Shown here: positions 13,581 to 15,251 of the stretch, one piece after another
Layout: every line of letters begins with the position of its first letter
Numbering within the stretch: position 1 is the stretch's first letter
Source: JBCBKZ01 sp039026975
Lineage (GTDB): Bacteria; Bacteroidota; Bacteroidia; J057
Assembly (NCBI GenBank): GCA_039026975.1
Contig: JBCCLI010000136.1
Coordinates: forward strand, 1-15,251
Length of the DNA stretch: 15,251 bases
Reading direction: 5' to 3'
Notes under the pieces: model-generated
The model's database searches: none
What the model was told of the DNA's origin: nothing
The model's input: only the letters and a program-made list of their open reading frames with translations
Position numbers and translations under genes: made by a program

Positions 13581-15251
13581 TACCGCCAACTAGTCAGGTC
13601 TTTTCCAGCAGGAGCAATAAACTTAATTTCTTCCGCCCACTTAGGGATAAACATCCTGTGGTACCTGAGGCGGGAAATGGCATTAGGCTGAGTATGATCC
13701 CCATTCCAGCAATGCTCATCTCTGTCTCCGTAGTCTACTTCCCCTTCGTAGTAGGGATCAGAAGTATTCTCCAGGAAAGCCTCTGCCAGGTACACTGCAT
13801 TATTCAAATAATAATTGTCCATATCTCCACAATAGATATGGACTTTCTTTTGGAGCTTAGGCCCTAACTGCTCCCAACCTCTTTGCATGATGTGAGTAAG
13901 GTCATAGTTCTCCTTCCAATAAGCAGCTACTTCAGGATCAATTTCTCCTGTGTACTTATCCCAAATAGGCTTTGGGTAGCCATCCTCCCCCACGGGACTG
14001 TAAACCGCTTCCCAAATATCATACTGATCTCCCGACCGGCTATGATCTCCCAAGGCAAGCTCCATCTTATTGGCATCCTCCATGGTAACCGTAATATGTC
14101 CCAGGGAGTCTCTTCTCTCAGGCCTGTAGATGTCTCTAAAATCTCCCTGAATGCGGTAGGCATTTTCATCCTCGTATATGTTTACCGTAACATACTCCCT
14201 AAAATCTATGGGATCAGGACAGGCAGCATAACAGGCACTAAATTCATCTGGATATTTTACCTGGACCGCCAGTGCTTCCCAGCCTCCTGTAGAACCTCCA
14301 TAGGTAAATCTTGCCCATCCCTCGCCTATGCCTCTGAACTGCTCTTCTATGTAAGGAACCAGCTCTTCCATAATGGCATCTCCGTAGGGCCCTAGGTTCT
14401 CAGAATTAACTGCGTATGAATCATCATAATAGGGATTGGCATGCTGTATCTTTATGGCCAGTACCCTTGGAAAATTAGGGCCCGTCCATAGTTTATAAAA
14501 ATCATAGGCTTCCTGCTCCTGTATATGGTTATAACAGTCCATCCCAAACCTATCTGCAAACACACAATCTGTAGTGGTATCTGCTGGTTCTGTTCTCCAC
14601 CCGCCAAAGTCATAGGGGAAGTGCCCATGCATAATAGCTAAAGGATACCTTACCTCTGGATGTGTGTCAAAGCCCTCAGGCAGGAGTATGTGTGCGCCTA
14701 AATACATATCCCGCCCCCAAAAATCACTTAGAAGCTCACTCTTGATCTTTATGTGCTTGATATACTTAGAATCTTCAGGAGGGTCAATAGGAGGGATTTC
14801 CTGATCTAGGCTAATACTAATGGTACCTCCCTTTTTGATACTCACTTTCTGTGGAGCACTATATAGATTACCTGGCGCCCGATTCCAGCGCTGGCCTTCT
14901 CCTCTATCCATAGGCAGCTTTACGGTATGCCCATCTGCTCTATTAAAGGTCTCATACTTATGCAGAAGCGCCTGAACTGTGTACTCCCCATCAGCTAAGT
15001 CAGCTAGGCTCTCCAGGGGATATCCAAAGGCTTTCCGGTCAAATGTTAAGGTCTCTCCACTTTTCCAGCCATTGACATTCATGCCATACACCTGCTGAGT
15101 CTTGGGATCAGGCCGTACCTGAAAACGAGGCTCTCCCTCCTCACTCTTTGAAATCAGTAACAGAAGCCTCCCATCAAAGGAAGTGTCTTGCTCACTGATA
15201 AACCTAATGGTAAAGGTAGGCTGGGATGTAGGGGTGCAGGATAGAATACAA
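13577..15251 (-). CDS. Large secreted esterase, likely lipoprotein (runs off right edge)
   Basis: The frame stays open from the stop at 13577 to the window edge, giving 557 visible residues; a GTG at 15091 is only internal. The first visible residues (CILSCTPTSQ) look like the end of a lipoprotein signal peptide, with the ILSC lipobox cysteine at residue 5, so only a short N-terminal piece is missing. After a beta-rich N-domain (to about residue 160) comes an alpha/beta-hydrolase of the putative-esterase (PF00756-like) kind: YPLAIMHGHFPYDFGGW near the oxyanion site, nucleophile elbow GGSTGGWEA (S320), acid candidates D476/D478 (CGDMDNYY) and histidine H513 or H519 (DRDEHCWNGDH). Family members hydrolyse esters such as acylated sugars or siderophores; the substrate is unknown here. 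It is likely anchored in the envelope. Convergent with, and overlapping by 4 bp, the four-helix membrane gene. Confidence 0.85.
   Translation of the reverse strand, partial: CILSCTPTSQPTFTIRFISEQDTSFDGRLLLLISKSEEGEPRFQVRPDPKTQQVYGMNVNGWKSGETLTFDRKAFGYPLESLADLADGEYTVQALLHKYETFNRADGHTVKLPMDRGEGQRWNRAPGNLYSAPQKVSIKKGGTISISLDQEIPPIDPPEDSKYIKHIKIKSELLSDFWGRDMYLGAHILLPEGFDTHPEVRYPLAIMHGHFPYDFGGWRTEPADTTTDCVFADRFGMDCYNHIQEQEAYDFYKLWTGPNFPRVLAIKIQHANPYYDDSYAVNSENLGPYGDAIMEELVPYIEEQFRGIGEGWARFTYGGSTGGWEALAVQVKYPDEFSACYAACPDPIDFREYVTVNIYEDENAYRIQGDFRDIYRPERRDSLGHITVTMEDANKMELALGDHSRSGDQYDIWEAVYSPVGEDGYPKPIWDKYTGEIDPEVAAYWKENYDLTHIMQRGWEQLGPKLQKKVHIYCGDMDNYYLNNAVYLAEAFLENTSDPYYEGEVDYGDRDEHCWNGDHTQPNAISRLRYHRMFIPKWAEEIKFIAPAGKDLTSWRY

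Noticed and set aside
13883..14395. Plus-strand 170-codon frame opposite the esterase
   Set aside because: It is antisense to the catalytic domain of a clear esterase and has no recognisable domain.
15089..15091. GTG start for the esterase
   Set aside because: The frame continues upstream without a stop to the window edge and contains a lipobox, so the real start lies outside.

Overview
The window looks like chromosomal DNA from a gliding or marine-type member of the Bacteroidetes, probably a Cytophagales-like lineage. Three things suggest this. A secreted S8-type protease ends in a type IX secretion (T9SS) sorting domain (YPNP ... TGLYMVEV). The edge gene on the left is a DUF7948/SBBP-repeat surface protein of the kind typical of T9SS bacteria. 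Most genes lack a Shine-Dalgarno sequence, and a few TAnnTTTG-like -7 boxes are present. No rRNA, tRNA, transposase, integrase or CRISPR array was recognised.

Layout. Positions 1-1403 (minus): the N-terminal 467 codons of an SBBP/DUF7948 surface protein, running off the left edge. Positions 1571-3899 (plus): a FAD-dependent oxidoreductase, smpB, and a single-pass membrane protein of unknown function. Positions 3896-4543 (minus): a class I SAM methyltransferase convergent with the preceding gene, the two stop codons overlapping. Positions 4601-4635: a strong intrinsic terminator for the large T9SS-exported protease at 4700-7225 (minus). Positions 7634-8704 (minus): a Tat-signal NHL beta-propeller protein. 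Positions 8705-9238: a gene-free stretch that holds a GC-rich, attC-like set of inverted repeats. Positions 9239-10921 (minus): a tight msrB / redoxin / SDR operon. Positions 10965-11925 (minus): an AT-rich stretch with a small membrane protein and a PIN-toxin/antitoxin pair whose 54-residue antitoxin is easily missed. Positions 12018-13067 (minus): an exported S66 LD-carboxypeptidase. Positions 13218-13580 (plus): a four-helix membrane protein. Positions 13577-15251 (minus): a large secreted esterase, probably a lipoprotein, running off the right edge.

How the genes fit together. Most are unlinked housekeeping or envelope functions. Two sets are clearly coupled. MsrB and a CPGC redoxin are joined stop-to-start (TAA directly followed by ATG), with an SDR dehydrogenase 12 bp further on, which suggests a methionine-sulfoxide repair module. 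The antitoxin and PIN toxin overlap by 14 bp. Several products are exported by different routes: Sec plus T9SS for the protease, probably the same for the SBBP protein, Tat-like signals for the propeller and the carboxypeptidase, and a lipobox for the esterase. I did not find a clearly new multi-gene system. The points most worth checking are the protease active site, which lacks the usual HGT histidine motif; the attC-like region; and a ten-G tract inside the surface-protein gene.
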